64,000 nt of DNA. Source: Bog-159 sp035499555 (GTDB lineage: Bacteria > Acidobacteriota > Terriglobia > Bryobacterales > Bryobacteraceae). The DNA lies in NCBI GenBank assembly GCA_035499555.1, contig DATJYO010000047.1, positions 29,755 to 93,754 on the forward strand. Reading direction: 5' to 3'. Under the pieces are notes generated by a model. It was not told where the DNA came from. It saw nothing but the letters and a program-made list of their open reading frames with translations, and did no database searches. How positions within the stretch are numbered: position 1 is the stretch's first letter; each line of letters begins with the position of its first letter. Made by a program: the position numbers and the translations under genes. Below, one piece after another: positions 29,556 through 41,248 of this stretch.

Positions 29556-30905
29556 CTAACCCGAGTGACCCGACTCCATAGCGCCGAAGAATAACTCTAC
29601 GGCGCGCTCCAGGTCGACCAGTCCCACGCGCAAAGGCTCCTCTTCGTAAGTCTTCAACGCTTGAATGATCCGGCACATATCCCGCGGGTAAGACGGCCGG
29701 AGATCACCGCCGCGCGACAGACAAAGCTTGCGGAGATAATCGTAGGCGCCGGGGTCGCACGGCATATTAAACTTCACCATCACCCGGCGGAAGATCTCGT
29801 CAAAGACCTCCGGCGCCACCGCATCCACCAAAATCTTGTTCGGGATGCGCCGCAGGAAGGCCTCGTCGGCAAGCTCGCTGGGCTCCAGGTTAGTGGCGAA
29901 GACGATCATGACCTCGAACGGGATATGAAACCGAACGCCATAGTTGAGAGACAGATAGTCGATGCGCCGGTCCAGGGGCACGATCCAGCGGTTCAGCAGG
30001 TCGCGCGGCGAAATCAACTGCCGGCCGAAGTCGTCGATCACCAGCATGCCGCCGTTGGCTTTCATCTGCACGGGCGGGGCATAAGTTCCGGACGAGTCAT
30101 CCAGCCGCAGCTCCAGCATGCTGGGCACCAGCTCGCCGCCCACGATGACGCAGGGCCGGTGGCAAACCACCCAGCGCGGATCGGCATCCTCCACCCGGAT
30201 GTCCACGCGCTCGTGGATCGCCGGATCGTACAGCACGATGATCTGGCTGTCCACCTCCACGGCGTACGGCATCACCAGTTGATCGCCATAGACCCGGAGC
30301 AGCCGCTCCGCCAGGCTGGTTTTGCCGGTACCCGCCGGTCCGTAGAGGAATATGGAGCTCTGCGCCACCAGAGCCGGGCCTAACTGGTCCAACAGCCGGT
30401 CGGTGACCACTAAGTCGGCGAAGGCCAGGCGCAGGGACGACTGGTTCACGCTCACGTGGGGACGCTGCGCCACCATGGACTGCTGATAGTCGCGCAGGCT
30501 GACCGGAGCCGGACCGGCATACTGGCACATACGGCAGCGCTCGGCGGCCACGGTTCGGCCCGCGGTGGTGAGAGAGTAGATGTAATCGTCGCCGATCATG
30601 CCGCTGACTTCCAGCATGCGCTGATGGCGCAACTCGCGGAAGATGCGCTCCACGATCGGGTAGGCCAGGGCCATCGATTCGCTGGTGGCGCCGATGGTGT
30701 TGCACCTCTTCAGGTGCACGTGCCGCAGAAACAGGTCTTCCACAAGTCCGGAGGAAAGCCCGGTTGCCTCCAGCGTCGCGGGAATCTTCGGAATGAATTT
30801 CGTAATCTTTTCCCGCTCGCCGGCAGCGGCCCTATCGTCCGATGGCAGTGGAAAGTGGGCAGCCATCTGCGAATCAGCCGCGCCCGCAGTGAACCCCGTC
30901 GACAT
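29556..30905 (-). CDS. AAA+ family ATPase
   Basis: This 449-residue protein has an N-terminal domain (about 35-170) that resembles a winged-helix/recruiting region and a AAA+ module (about 175-440). The Walker A is GPAGTGKTS, Walker B is MLVIDDFG, sensor 1 is VIVFATNLEP and an arginine-finger candidate lies in AFLRRIPNK. Two Cys residues in CRMCQYAG may bind metal. A strong AAGGAG ribosome binding site lies eight bases upstream of the ATG. Operon partner is the PilZ gene; a role in pilus, secretion or protein remodelling is possible but not shown. Confidence 0.78.
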   Translation of the reverse strand: MSTGFTAGAADSQMAAHFPLPSDDRAAAGEREKITKFIPKIPATLEATGLSSGLVEDLFLRHVHLKRCNTIGATSESMALAYPIVERIFRELRHQRMLEVSGMIGDDYIYSLTTAGRTVAAERCRMCQYAGPAPVSLRDYQQSMVAQRPHVSVNQSSLRLAFADLVVTDRLLDQLGPALVAQSSIFLYGPAGTGKTSLAERLLRVYGDQLVMPYAVEVDSQIIVLYDPAIHERVDIRVEDADPRWVVCHRPCVIVGGELVPSMLELRLDDSSGTYAPPVQMKANGGMLVIDDFGRQLISPRDLLNRWIVPLDRRIDYLSLNYGVRFHIPFEVMIVFATNLEPSELADEAFLRRIPNKILVDAVAPEVFDEIFRRVMVKFNMPCDPGAYDYLRKLCLSRGGDLRPSYPRDMCRIIQALKTYEEEPLRVGLVDLERAVELFFGAMESGHSG

Positions 30906-31261
30906 GCTTTGGATCTCCTTAGAAGAAAGGCGCCCGGAACGGGCATATTATCGACCGAAGACTAAGATAACGGTTAACTTTGGATAACTCTAACTCGCTA
31001 TCGATCGCGGACCTTTCGGTCTTAAGGCTCCGTTGTTGGTACTTTAAGTACTTCATACAAGGCCAGTAGATATTGAATCACAGCCGCTTGCAACTCATTA
31101 TAACTATATGGCAGGCAAGGTCTGCACGCAATACATTTCTTATTCATATACGATGACTTTGGTTCATGCGCCAGGATATCCAAAAGCTAACATGGCGATA
31201 GTGCCACGCGGCTGCGCCGCGATCCGTCCGGGCCCGTCCGGGCCCGCGGAGTGAGATCACG
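30906..31261. other. Divergent intergenic region with palindrome and tandem repeat
   Basis: These 356 bases hold no credible gene. They separate the minus-strand AAA+ gene from the plus-strand GGDEF/HD-GYP gene. A 13-bp palindrome GTACTTTAAGTAC lies at 31039-31051, and the 10-base unit CGTCCGGGCC occurs twice in tandem at 31225-31244, just before the second gene. The middle part is AT-rich compared with the flanks and probably holds the promoters, but I cannot place them with confidence. Confidence 0.4.
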
Positions 31262-33699
<2,438 letters not shown>

Positions 33700-33700
<1 letters not shown>

Positions 33701-34569
33701 TGCGCTTCTTACACCAGGCCGCGCGCTTGTTCGTTTCGCTGATCGTCACGGTGATCATCGGTGGCGTCCTCACCGCCGCCCTGGTCCGGCTGAGTCCCGG
33801 CTTCGGCGTGGACGAACACACGCTCGATCCGGCGCGGGACGCGTCGGCTCTGCGGGCGCGCGAAGCAGCCCTGCCCGAATCCGGCAACTTCTTCGCGTAC
33901 TGCGCGCGGCACACGGCGGCCATGCTGCGCGGCGATCTGGGAGTATCGCGCACCTGGAACCGGCCCATTGCCGGCCTGCTGAAGGAGCGCTGGCCGATCA
34001 CCGCCCAGTTGATGGCGGTCGGCATGCTCGGCGGCTGGGCGCTGGCGATTGCTTTCGTGTTTCCGGGACTGCTCCGGCCGGCGCGCGTCTGGAAAGCCAT
34101 GGCCGCCACCAGCAGCGGCCTGCTGCTGTGCGTGCCGTCGGCCGCGCTGGCGTTGCTGATCTTCGTGTACGCCGGTCCGGTGCGCGCCGTCATGGCGCTC
34201 GCCGTATTTCCGCGCGTGTATCAGTATCTCGAAAACGTACTGGCGGAAGCCGCCTCCCGGCCGCACGTGATGGCGGCGCGGGCCCGCGGCATCCCTTCCC
34301 GGCGCATCCTGCTGTGGCACGTTCTGCCCATCGCCGCTCCGCAAGTCCTGGCGCTGGCGGGCGTATCGGTCAGCATCGCATTCGGCGCGGCGGTGGCGGT
34401 GGAAGTGATCTGCGATCTGCCGGGCATCGGACAATTAGCCTGGAAGGCCGCCCTTGCCCGCGATCTGCCGCTCTTAGTAACCTTGACGATGCTGGTCACT
34501 CTAGCCACCCAGTTAGCCAACTCGGCCGGCGACTTACTGACTCCCCGGCGTGGCGAGGTGCGCCCGTGA
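33700..34569 (+). CDS. Dipeptide-type ABC transporter permease (DppB-like)
   Basis: This 289-residue permease has five or six membrane helices and the EAA loop around AEAASRPHVMAARARGIPSRR. It matches the DppB/OppB group, with the N-terminal loop (LSPGFGVDEHTLDPARD) matching the family. It is slightly shorter than typical. It overlaps the DppC-like gene by GTGA and the upstream cyclase by one base. No ATPase or binding-protein gene follows, so the transporter would need subunits from elsewhere. Confidence 0.85.
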
Positions 34570-35363
34570 TCCGCCGGCTGGCCTGGGGTTTCCTGGCGGT
34601 GCTCTTCGCGGCCGCGCTGCTGGCGGATTCCCTCACCGGCGGTTCCTACGCGCATCAGTTCCGCGACTTGCCCGGCGCGGCGATGTCCTGGCGGTTTCCG
34701 CTGGGCACCGACGCCCTGGGCCGCGATCGCCTGTTGCGCCTGCTGGTGGCCACGCGCATCTCTCTGCTACTAGCGCCGGCGGCGGCGATCCTGTCCACGG
34801 CCCTCGCCTTGCTGGTCGGCGGACTGGCTGGATATTGCGGTGGGGTGCTCGATCGCATCACGCGCCGCGCGATCGATCTGATGCTGTCGCTGCCCTGGAT
34901 CTTCCTGCTGATCGCCGCGCGCGCCCTGCTGCCCTTAAACGTATCGCCATCCGCCTCGCTGTTGATCACCTTCGCGCTACTGGCCGCGCTCGGTTGGGCG
35001 GCGCCCGCGCGCGTCATCCGCGCCGGTATCCGCGATCTGCGCGACTCGGACTTCCTGCTGCAGGCGCGCGCGTGCGGATGCCGCGGCTTTCGCCTCTTCA
35101 TCCGGCAACTGGCGCCCAATCTGAAGCCGGTGTTGCTGGCTCAGTTCCTCACCTCGATCCCGCTGTTCATTCTCAGTGAAGCGAACCTGGGGCTGTTGGG
35201 TCTGGGCGTGGCCGATCCGCTGCCGTCGTGGGGTAACCTGCTGCACGAGCTCGAAACCGATCTCACATTCAATCCCGGAGTGGTGGCCTGCCTGGCGCTG
35301 ATGCTGGCCGTAATGGCATGTTTCAGGCTACTGCTGCCGGAAGGACACGTCTCCAATTCCTGA
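34566..35363 (+). CDS. Dipeptide-type ABC transporter permease (DppC-like)
   Basis: This 265-residue permease has a signal-like first helix and the DppC signature DLPGAAMSWRFPLGTDALGRD before the remaining helices, with the EAA loop at LLQARACGCRGFRLFIRQ. The start is GTG at 34566 overlapping the DppB-like stop. A longer frame to the left is a shadow of that gene. It forms the second half of the membrane channel. Confidence 0.85.
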   Translation: MIRRLAWGFLAVLFAAALLADSLTGGSYAHQFRDLPGAAMSWRFPLGTDALGRDRLLRLLVATRISLLLAPAAAILSTALALLVGGLAGYCGGVLDRITRRAIDLMLSLPWIFLLIAARALLPLNVSPSASLLITFALLAALGWAAPARVIRAGIRDLRDSDFLLQARACGCRGFRLFIRQLAPNLKPVLLAQFLTSIPLFILSEANLGLLGLGVADPLPSWGNLLHELETDLTFNPGVVACLALMLAVMACFRLLLPEGHVSNS

Positions 35364-35378
35364 ACGCGATGTGGGCGA

Positions 35379-36395
35379 TCAGGCTCCCATTTCGAGCACC
35401 ACGCGGAAGCGCGCCTTGCCGCTCATCATGCGCGCATAGGCATCCGCGGCATTCGCCAGGGGGTACGTTTCGATCATGGGCAATACACCGCTGGCCTCGC
35501 TGAACTTCAGCGTGTCCTCGGAGTCGATGGAGGTGCCGCTGGGCCATCCGTGGATGGATTGGCGCTGCATCACCAGCCCCGGAACCGGGACCTGAACCGG
35601 CTGTGCGGGAACGCCCAGGATCACAAACTCGCCGCGGTATCCCAAGCCGCCGATGGCGGCGGACATCGCACCGGCATCGGTCACGGTGGCCAGGATCACG
35701 CGCGCGCCGCCGAGCTTTCGCAGCGATGCGGACACATCCTCGCGCGTGCTGTCGATGTAGTGCCGGGCGCCCAGATCGTGGGCGAACTTTTCCTTGTCGG
35801 CGCCGCGCGCGATCGCGATGGTACGGAATCCCATCTTCGCCGCGAACTGCACTCCGAGGTGCCCCAATCCTCCCATGCCCAGGATGGCCACCGTATCCGG
35901 AGGCTTTGCACCGGTGTTGCGCAGCGCATTGAACGTGGTGATTCCGGCGCAGAGCAGGGGAGCCGCCTCCACGCTCTTCAGCGAATCGGGCACCGCCGCC
36001 AGCGCTTCCGCGGGGGCAACGACGAATTCCGCGTAGCCGCCGTCATAAACGATTCCGGGAATCAGCGGATTCTGACAGGCGACCAGGTCGCCGCGCCGGC
36101 ACGGTTCACAACGCCGGCAGTGACCGCCGTACCAGCCGATGCCGACCCGCTGGCCGCTCTTCCATTGCGGCACATTCGCGCCGACCGAATCTACCCGGCC
36201 GATGATCTCGTGACCGGGCACGCGGGGATAAGTGACCAGAGGCCACAGGCCGGCAACCGTTAGTGAATCGCTATGGCACACGCCACAGGCCTCCACGCGC
36301 ACCCTGACCTCGCCTGCTTTTGGCTCGGGAACCTCGCGCGAAATCGCTTTCAGCGGCGCACCCGCGGCTTCTACTTGCACGTATTTGGCAGTCAT
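35379..36395 (-). CDS. Zinc-dependent alcohol dehydrogenase (MDR family)
   Basis: This 338-residue protein has the catalytic zinc ligands in CGVCHSDS, GHEIIG and LLCAGIT, all four structural-zinc cysteines in GGHCRRCEPCRRGDLVAC, and the Rossmann motif VAILGMGGLGHLGV. It oxidises or reduces alcohols/aldehydes with NAD(P). I chose the ATG at 36395 because an AGGA-containing ribosome binding site (AAAGGATCTGGGGC) precedes it. A related gene lies at 38648; the pair share the C-terminal text SEDTL-F and AYARMMSG. Confidence 0.9.
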   Translation of the reverse strand: MTAKYVQVEAAGAPLKAISREVPEPKAGEVRVRVEACGVCHSDSLTVAGLWPLVTYPRVPGHEIIGRVDSVGANVPQWKSGQRVGIGWYGGHCRRCEPCRRGDLVACQNPLIPGIVYDGGYAEFVVAPAEALAAVPDSLKSVEAAPLLCAGITTFNALRNTGAKPPDTVAILGMGGLGHLGVQFAAKMGFRTIAIARGADKEKFAHDLGARHYIDSTREDVSASLRKLGGARVILATVTDAGAMSAAIGGLGYRGEFVILGVPAQPVQVPVPGLVMQRQSIHGWPSGTSIDSEDTLKFSEASGVLPMIETYPLANAADAYARMMSGKARFRVVLEMGA

Positions 36396-36586
36396 GCCCC
36401 AGATCCTTTCGATTGCAATACAGTCTTGGATGCGTGCGCCGTGGAATTTGTCGCACCGATTCGCCGCGGCATGCTGTCCCGTACCGCAGTACACCAACCG
36501 TCGTTACTAGCCAAGCGATATTGGCAGTTGGTGGATTGGCAGCGGTTAGCGGCGTCCCCGCCATGCCGCCTGTTAGATTTGAAGCG

Positions 36587-38113
36587 ATGGATGTATTCGT
36601 CGCGCGCCAGCCCATCTTCGACCGGCAAAAGCAAGTCTTTGCTTACCAGTTGCTCTACCGTTCGGAAGATTTCCAGACGGCGTTCAACGCTAAGAACGAC
36701 ATGATCGCCAGCGCCGAGGTCATCGGCAACACGCTGCTCACCATCGGGATCGACAATCTGCTGTGCGGCAAGAAGGCCTTCATCAATTTCGATCGCAGCC
36801 TGCTCCTCGGGGGGTTACCCTCCGTTCTTCCCCCTGACATTCTGGTGATCGAGCTGATGCCGACGGTGGAGCCGGATCCGGAGGTCCTGGACGCCGGCCA
36901 GCGTCTGCGCGAGCAGGGTTATGCCCTGGCGCTGGACGATTTCGCCTCCAACACCACGCGGGAGCCACTGGTCGGTATGGCCAAGTTCCTCAAGGTGGAC
37001 GTGGCAGCCACCTCGCGGCCCGATCAGCAGCGCCTGTTGCGCGCCTACCGGTCGCGGGGAGTTGCCATCCTGGCCGAGAAGGTCGAGACCCAGGAAGACT
37101 TCGCGTGGGCCCGCGACGCGGGTTACGACTACTTTCAGGGCTACTTCTTCGCGCGCCCGGTCACGCTGCGAGGACGGCGCATACCGGCGACCAAGTTCAC
37201 CTGCCTGCTCCTGCTGGCGGAAGCCCAAAAGCCGGAGCCTGACTTCGCGCGTTTGGAGACGCTCATCTCGCGGGATGTGTGGCTATCGTACAGTCTGTTG
37301 CTGTACGTGAATTCCGCGCTGTTCGCTCTCACCGCCGAAATCCACTCGATCAGCCATGCCATGGCCGTGCTCGGGGAATCCGGCATCCGGCACTGGGCCA
37401 TACTGGCGGCCCTGCCGGAGTTGGCCAAAGATAAACCGGGTGAGCTGGTGACGATGTCGTTGGTGCGCGCGCGCTTCTGCGAAAGCCTGGCCTGTTTCAC
37501 GCCGGCTCGGCCTAACCAGGCACTCCTGATGGGACTCTTCTCTCTGCTCGACGCCCTGACCGATCTCCCGATGGAAGAGGCTCTGGCCAAGGTACACGCC
37601 GCGCCGGAGATCAAGGCCGCGTTGACCGACACCGCGGCGCCCGGCGATCCATACCGGGATATCATCGAGCTCGTCCGCCACTACGAGACGGGCGGCTGGA
37701 ATACGGTGAAGACGCTCGCCGGCGCTTTGGGCATCGAAATCGCGCGTATTCCGGAGACCTATGCCGATTCCATGCTTTGGGCGCAACAGGCTCTGCACGC
37801 CACGTTTCGGAAGTTCAACACGCGGCGTCACGTGCGGTACGCCCTCACGGGCGAACTGCGCATTCTATGGGAGGACCGGGCCGGAAAGGAGGCGGTGATT
37901 CAGGCCACCTTGATGAACGTTTCGGTGCAGGGGCTGCAATTGCTGGTGGCGGAGAAGATACCGGTTCTTTCCTATATCCGCTGCAATGAGCCCAGGTTCG
38001 GGATCTGCGCCCGCGGACGCGTCCGCTACTGCAATTACGTGAAGGGGAAATATCTCATCGGCGTGGAGTGCCGCGGCGGCACCGGGTGGCATCCCCCCGC
38101 GGCCCTGGGCTGA
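36587..38113 (+). CDS. EAL-HDOD-PilZ signalling protein
   Basis: This 508-residue protein has a YuxH-like N-terminal EAL domain (1-205) in which the EVL signature is changed to IELMPTVE, so catalysis is doubtful, followed by an HDOD domain (about 210-400) and a C-terminal PilZ domain (about 410-495; RRHVRYAL and NVSVQGLQL are the two binding motifs). I start at ATG 36587 (MDVFVARQPIFDR); an ATG eight codons earlier is possible. It may act as a c-di-GMP effector or protein-protein hub. It converges with the STAS gene. Confidence 0.85.
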   Translation: MDVFVARQPIFDRQKQVFAYQLLYRSEDFQTAFNAKNDMIASAEVIGNTLLTIGIDNLLCGKKAFINFDRSLLLGGLPSVLPPDILVIELMPTVEPDPEVLDAGQRLREQGYALALDDFASNTTREPLVGMAKFLKVDVAATSRPDQQRLLRAYRSRGVAILAEKVETQEDFAWARDAGYDYFQGYFFARPVTLRGRRIPATKFTCLLLLAEAQKPEPDFARLETLISRDVWLSYSLLLYVNSALFALTAEIHSISHAMAVLGESGIRHWAILAALPELAKDKPGELVTMSLVRARFCESLACFTPARPNQALLMGLFSLLDALTDLPMEEALAKVHAAPEIKAALTDTAAPGDPYRDIIELVRHYETGGWNTVKTLAGALGIEIARIPETYADSMLWAQQALHATFRKFNTRRHVRYALTGELRILWEDRAGKEAVIQATLMNVSVQGLQLLVAEKIPVLSYIRCNEPRFGICARGRVRYCNYVKGKYLIGVECRGGTGWHPPAALG

Positions 38114-38138
38114 AGCGGCAGCCGCGCGGGGCCGGTCC

Positions 38139-38489
38139 TTATACCGAGACGGTATGTTCGGCTTCGGCCACGGTTCGATACCGCGTGAAGACGTCCGCGA
38201 TCTTGCAGATCCGAAACAGCTCCCAGATGCGGTCGTTGAGTCCGGCCAGCAGCAGGCGGCGGCAGGTCCGTTCGCACGAGACGTACATCCCGATCAAAAC
38301 TCCCAAGCCGCTGGAGTCCACGGAGCGGACACGGCTCATATCGATCACCAGGATGGCAGGCTCATCGCGGCGCGCGAAATCGCGGAGCCGAAACGCGGTC
38401 TCGGCGTTGAGCACGCCTTCCAGCACCATAACCTTCTCGGCCGGGTGCGGTCCGTCGAACACGCTCATTTGGAGTTTATCCTCGGTCAT
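38139..38489 (-). CDS. STAS-domain anti-anti-sigma factor
   Basis: This 116-residue STAS domain has the phosphorylatable Ser in SVDSSGLGVLIG. Such antagonists bind the partner kinase/anti-sigma in the unphosphorylated state. I chose the ATG at 38489 (MTEDKLQMS); an eight-codon longer start at 38513 is possible. The cognate kinase is not in the window. Confidence 0.85.
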   Translation of the reverse strand: MTEDKLQMSVFDGPHPAEKVMVLEGVLNAETAFRLRDFARRDEPAILVIDMSRVRSVDSSGLGVLIGMYVSCERTCRRLLLAGLNDRIWELFRICKIADVFTRYRTVAEAEHTVSV

Positions 38490-38647
38490 AGACACACCGG
38501 AGTGTATCACCAAGAACGATGAAAAGGCGATGATGCGGCAGAATTCCGCTGGATCGTCCTGTTACTTACGCTGTCCGTTTGCGGCGTCATGGCTAAGGGG
38601 TGAGAATGAAGATGCACTTCAAATAAGTAAGCCCAAGGGAGGGTATC

Positions 38648-39682
38648 ATGCCGGGTGTAAAAGCTGCCGCCGCACCCATGAGGGTGGCGCAAATTCTCCG
38701 CGCCGGAGGGGATTTCCAGATCGTCGACCGCGAGATTCCCAAGCCCGCCGCCGGGCAGGTGCGCATCAGGGTACAGGCATGCGGCATCTGTCACAGCGAT
38801 GAGCTGACCAAAGAGGGAAAATGGCCCGGAATTCAGTATCCGCGTGTTCCGGGCCATGAAGTGGCGGGTATCATCGACGAGCTCGGCGCGGGCGTTTCGG
38901 CATGGAAGGTGGGACAGCGCGCCGGGGTCGGCTGGCACGGCGGCCAGGACAATACGTGTCCCTCGTGCCGGCGCGGCGATTTTCGCAATTGCCGGAATCT
39001 GCAGGTCCCAGGCATCAGCTATGACGGGGGATACGGGGAGTACCTGCTGGCTCCCGTGGAGGCGCTGGTGGCCATACCCGAGACTCTGAACGCCGCGGAA
39101 GCAGCACCGCTGCTTTGCGCCGGAATCACCACATACAACGCGCTGCGGCACAGCGGCGCGATGCCTGGCGACCTGGTTGCGGTGGTCGGGGTCGGCGGCC
39201 TGGGTCACTTAGGCATACAATTCGCGCAGAAGTTCGGCTACAAGGTCGCGGCGATCGGGCGCGGCCCGGCGAATGCGGCTCTCGCCAAGAAACTCGGCGC
39301 CAGCGTGTACATCGACAGCAAGGCCGGGCACGCCGCGGAAGCGCTGCAGGACCTCGGCGGCGCCCAGGCGATTCTGGCGACCGCTCCCAGTTCCAAGTCG
39401 ATGACCGAATTGATCGATGGCCTGGCGCCCAACGGCAAGCTATTGGTGGTCGGCGTGGCGTTCGATCCGATTGCAGTCACGCCCCTGCAGCTTATCGCCG
39501 GGACCAAAACCATTCAGGGCTGGGCCGCGGGCACGCCGGCCGATTCCGAGGACACGCTGCGCTTCGCCGAATTGACCGGAGTGCGTCCCCTCATCGAAAC
39601 CTATCCGCTGGAGAGAGCCGGCGAGGCTTACGCGCGCATGATGAGCGGCGACGCCCAGTTCCGCGTCGTGCTGACGATGTGA
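38648..39682 (+). CDS. Zinc-dependent alcohol dehydrogenase (MDR family), second copy
   Basis: This 344-residue paralogue of the 35379 enzyme has the catalytic zinc ligands (CGICHSDE, GHEVAG, LLCAGIT) and the nucleotide motif VVGVGGLGHLGI. In the structural-zinc loop the first Cys is replaced (GGQDNTCPSCRRGDFRNC has three of four cysteines), so the structural zinc may be absent. It would act on alcohols or aldehydes with NAD(P). The start is ATG 38648 after GGGAGGG. A copy with a changed zinc loop beside an intact one suggests diverged roles. Confidence 0.9.
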   Translation: MPGVKAAAAPMRVAQILRAGGDFQIVDREIPKPAAGQVRIRVQACGICHSDELTKEGKWPGIQYPRVPGHEVAGIIDELGAGVSAWKVGQRAGVGWHGGQDNTCPSCRRGDFRNCRNLQVPGISYDGGYGEYLLAPVEALVAIPETLNAAEAAPLLCAGITTYNALRHSGAMPGDLVAVVGVGGLGHLGIQFAQKFGYKVAAIGRGPANAALAKKLGASVYIDSKAGHAAEALQDLGGAQAILATAPSSKSMTELIDGLAPNGKLLVVGVAFDPIAVTPLQLIAGTKTIQGWAAGTPADSEDTLRFAELTGVRPLIETYPLERAGEAYARMMSGDAQFRVVLTM

Positions 39683-39718
39683 GCTCGCGGCTATGAAGAG
39701 GCGCTCATGCGGCGCCGG

Positions 39719-40183
39719 TTACTGCTTGTCCCAAACCATCGTCGCCCGGTACGGCTTGCCTTCGGTGTCCGTACCTTTAATGGTGTTGGTCATGGTCTTG
39801 CCATCCTTCGAGACGACGCTCCGCCCGGTGACGCTGTACTTTCCATCCTTCTTCTTCGCGCTGTAGGTGAACGTATTGGCATTCACCTGTTTGATGGCGA
39901 TGGTGTCATAGGGCGCCCCGGTCACGGGCGATTCGCTGCCGTCGTACTTCGCGACGTAGCTGGAATTGATCGGAGTGCCATCCGCCCGCTCGCCGGTGGT
40001 GGTCACTTTGATCGCGCCGTCGGATGCTTCCCTGGTGGCGGTGAGACTCTTGACCGGAGTGGATGGGCTGAACCTGGACTTCTCCATATTCAGCTTCCAG
40101 GTCCCCAGCGAGTTATCCGCCGCAAACGCTCCGATGGCGGCAACGAGCACACCGATCGTAATGTGAGTCAGTGCTTTTCGCAT
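39719..40183 (-). CDS. Secreted conserved hypothetical protein (lipocalin-like size)
   Basis: This 154-residue protein has a signal peptide (residues 1-21, ending AAIGAFAA) followed by a beta-rich body with alternating polar and hydrophobic text (LGTWKLNMEKSRFSP, then IKVTTTGERADGTPI, YSAKKKDGKYSVTG and TYRATMVWDKQ-like ends). The LGTWKLN opening is like small calycin or lipocalin-type proteins that are common in Acidobacteriota genomes, without a known function. It converges with the second alcohol dehydrogenase. Confidence 0.75.
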   Translation of the reverse strand: MRKALTHITIGVLVAAIGAFAADNSLGTWKLNMEKSRFSPSTPVKSLTATREASDGAIKVTTTGERADGTPINSSYVAKYDGSESPVTGAPYDTIAIKQVNANTFTYSAKKKDGKYSVTGRSVVSKDGKTMTNTIKGTDTEGKPYRATMVWDKQ

Positions 40184-40291
40184 GCGTATTTCCTTTCAGC
40201 CACAGATTCCATTCTAAGCAGGACAGTATACATCCAACCGCCTCCGCTTTGTGGCAGGGGCCGAAGCGCGCGATGAATCCGTCACATCGTG

Positions 40292-41248
40292 TTATCCGTC
40301 CCCACCACCTTCTGGCATCTCGTTGCGGTCATACAGGCCCGCGTCGAAGGCAGTCTTCGACATCCGGTCCAAGGCTCTCTGCACTTCCGATTCAGCAAGG
40401 CGCTCCCAGAACGCTCTAACCATCTCGAATGCATCGCTCATGCTGGCGCCAGCGAGGCAACTTTCCGATAATTCTGCAAACTGACTGAGCCACTCCGCGG
40501 GAGGCGGGTCAAGCTGTCGAGGAACAATGTGAGTTCCGCGTCTTCCGAAAGTGCCATTGATCGCCGAACTGGTTCTTGAAGGCTCCAAACCCGCCGGCGT
40601 GAACACGCAATGCAAGATCAACCAAATCCTTGACGCGGCTGTTGGGAATCCTTCTCGGAAGCGTGTATGCGTGGAACTTCTCTGCGAACTGCTGTTCTCG
40701 CGGAATGATCCGCACGGAGGGCCGCGCGATTCCGGCAAAGGTCAGCCAGTCTCTGCACTCCACCACGTCCATCGGTTGCATGACAACGTCGCCGACCCCA
40801 ATATCCACGTGGAATCGCGCGAAGACTCGGGCATCCATCTTGGCCTCTACTGGAAATCTCGCACCGCCGTATGGCGCGGCGTCCATGTCCATGATCGGCG
40901 CCGCGATTACGAACTCGAACCAATCGTCGAGCGACGCTCCGGCGGCCTCCTGAAGCATTTCGCGAATCACGTCGTTCGGTTGCCCGCTGACAATGTCCAG
41001 TTCGGGGAGTGTGAGGTCGATATCGATCGTCGCGCGCGCCGTGTCAAACAGCAGGTCCAGAGCGTAACCGCCCTTCAAAACCCAAGTTGGCTGGTCCGGC
41101 ATGAAGAGCCTTGCCAAGAGGCGATCAAATGCGACCTGACGCCGCAAGCGATTCACATCGACTTTTCTTTATGGGCGATTCGCTTGAGGCGGTCTTCGAG
41201 CGCCCTTCTGAAAGCGCCGGCGGTAGCGTATACCTTGGGACTCGACAT
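40292..41248 (-). pseudogene. AbiEii-type nucleotidyltransferase toxin, two frameshifts
   Basis: Three reading-frame segments join to make one AbiEii protein. The N-terminal part starts at ATG 41248 directly after the AbiEi stop (VYATAGAFRRALEDRLKRIA). The middle (LARLFMPDQPTWVLKGGYAL, then DIDLTLPELD) is in another frame from 41156. The C-terminal part (GTFGRRGTHIVPRQLDPPPA) returns to the first frame. A missing base near 41,155-41,160 and an extra base at the GGG run near 40,590 would join them into about 318 residues. KGGYAL and DIDLTL are the nucleotidyltransferase core. The toxin is predicted non-functional unless these are sequencing errors. Confidence 0.75.
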
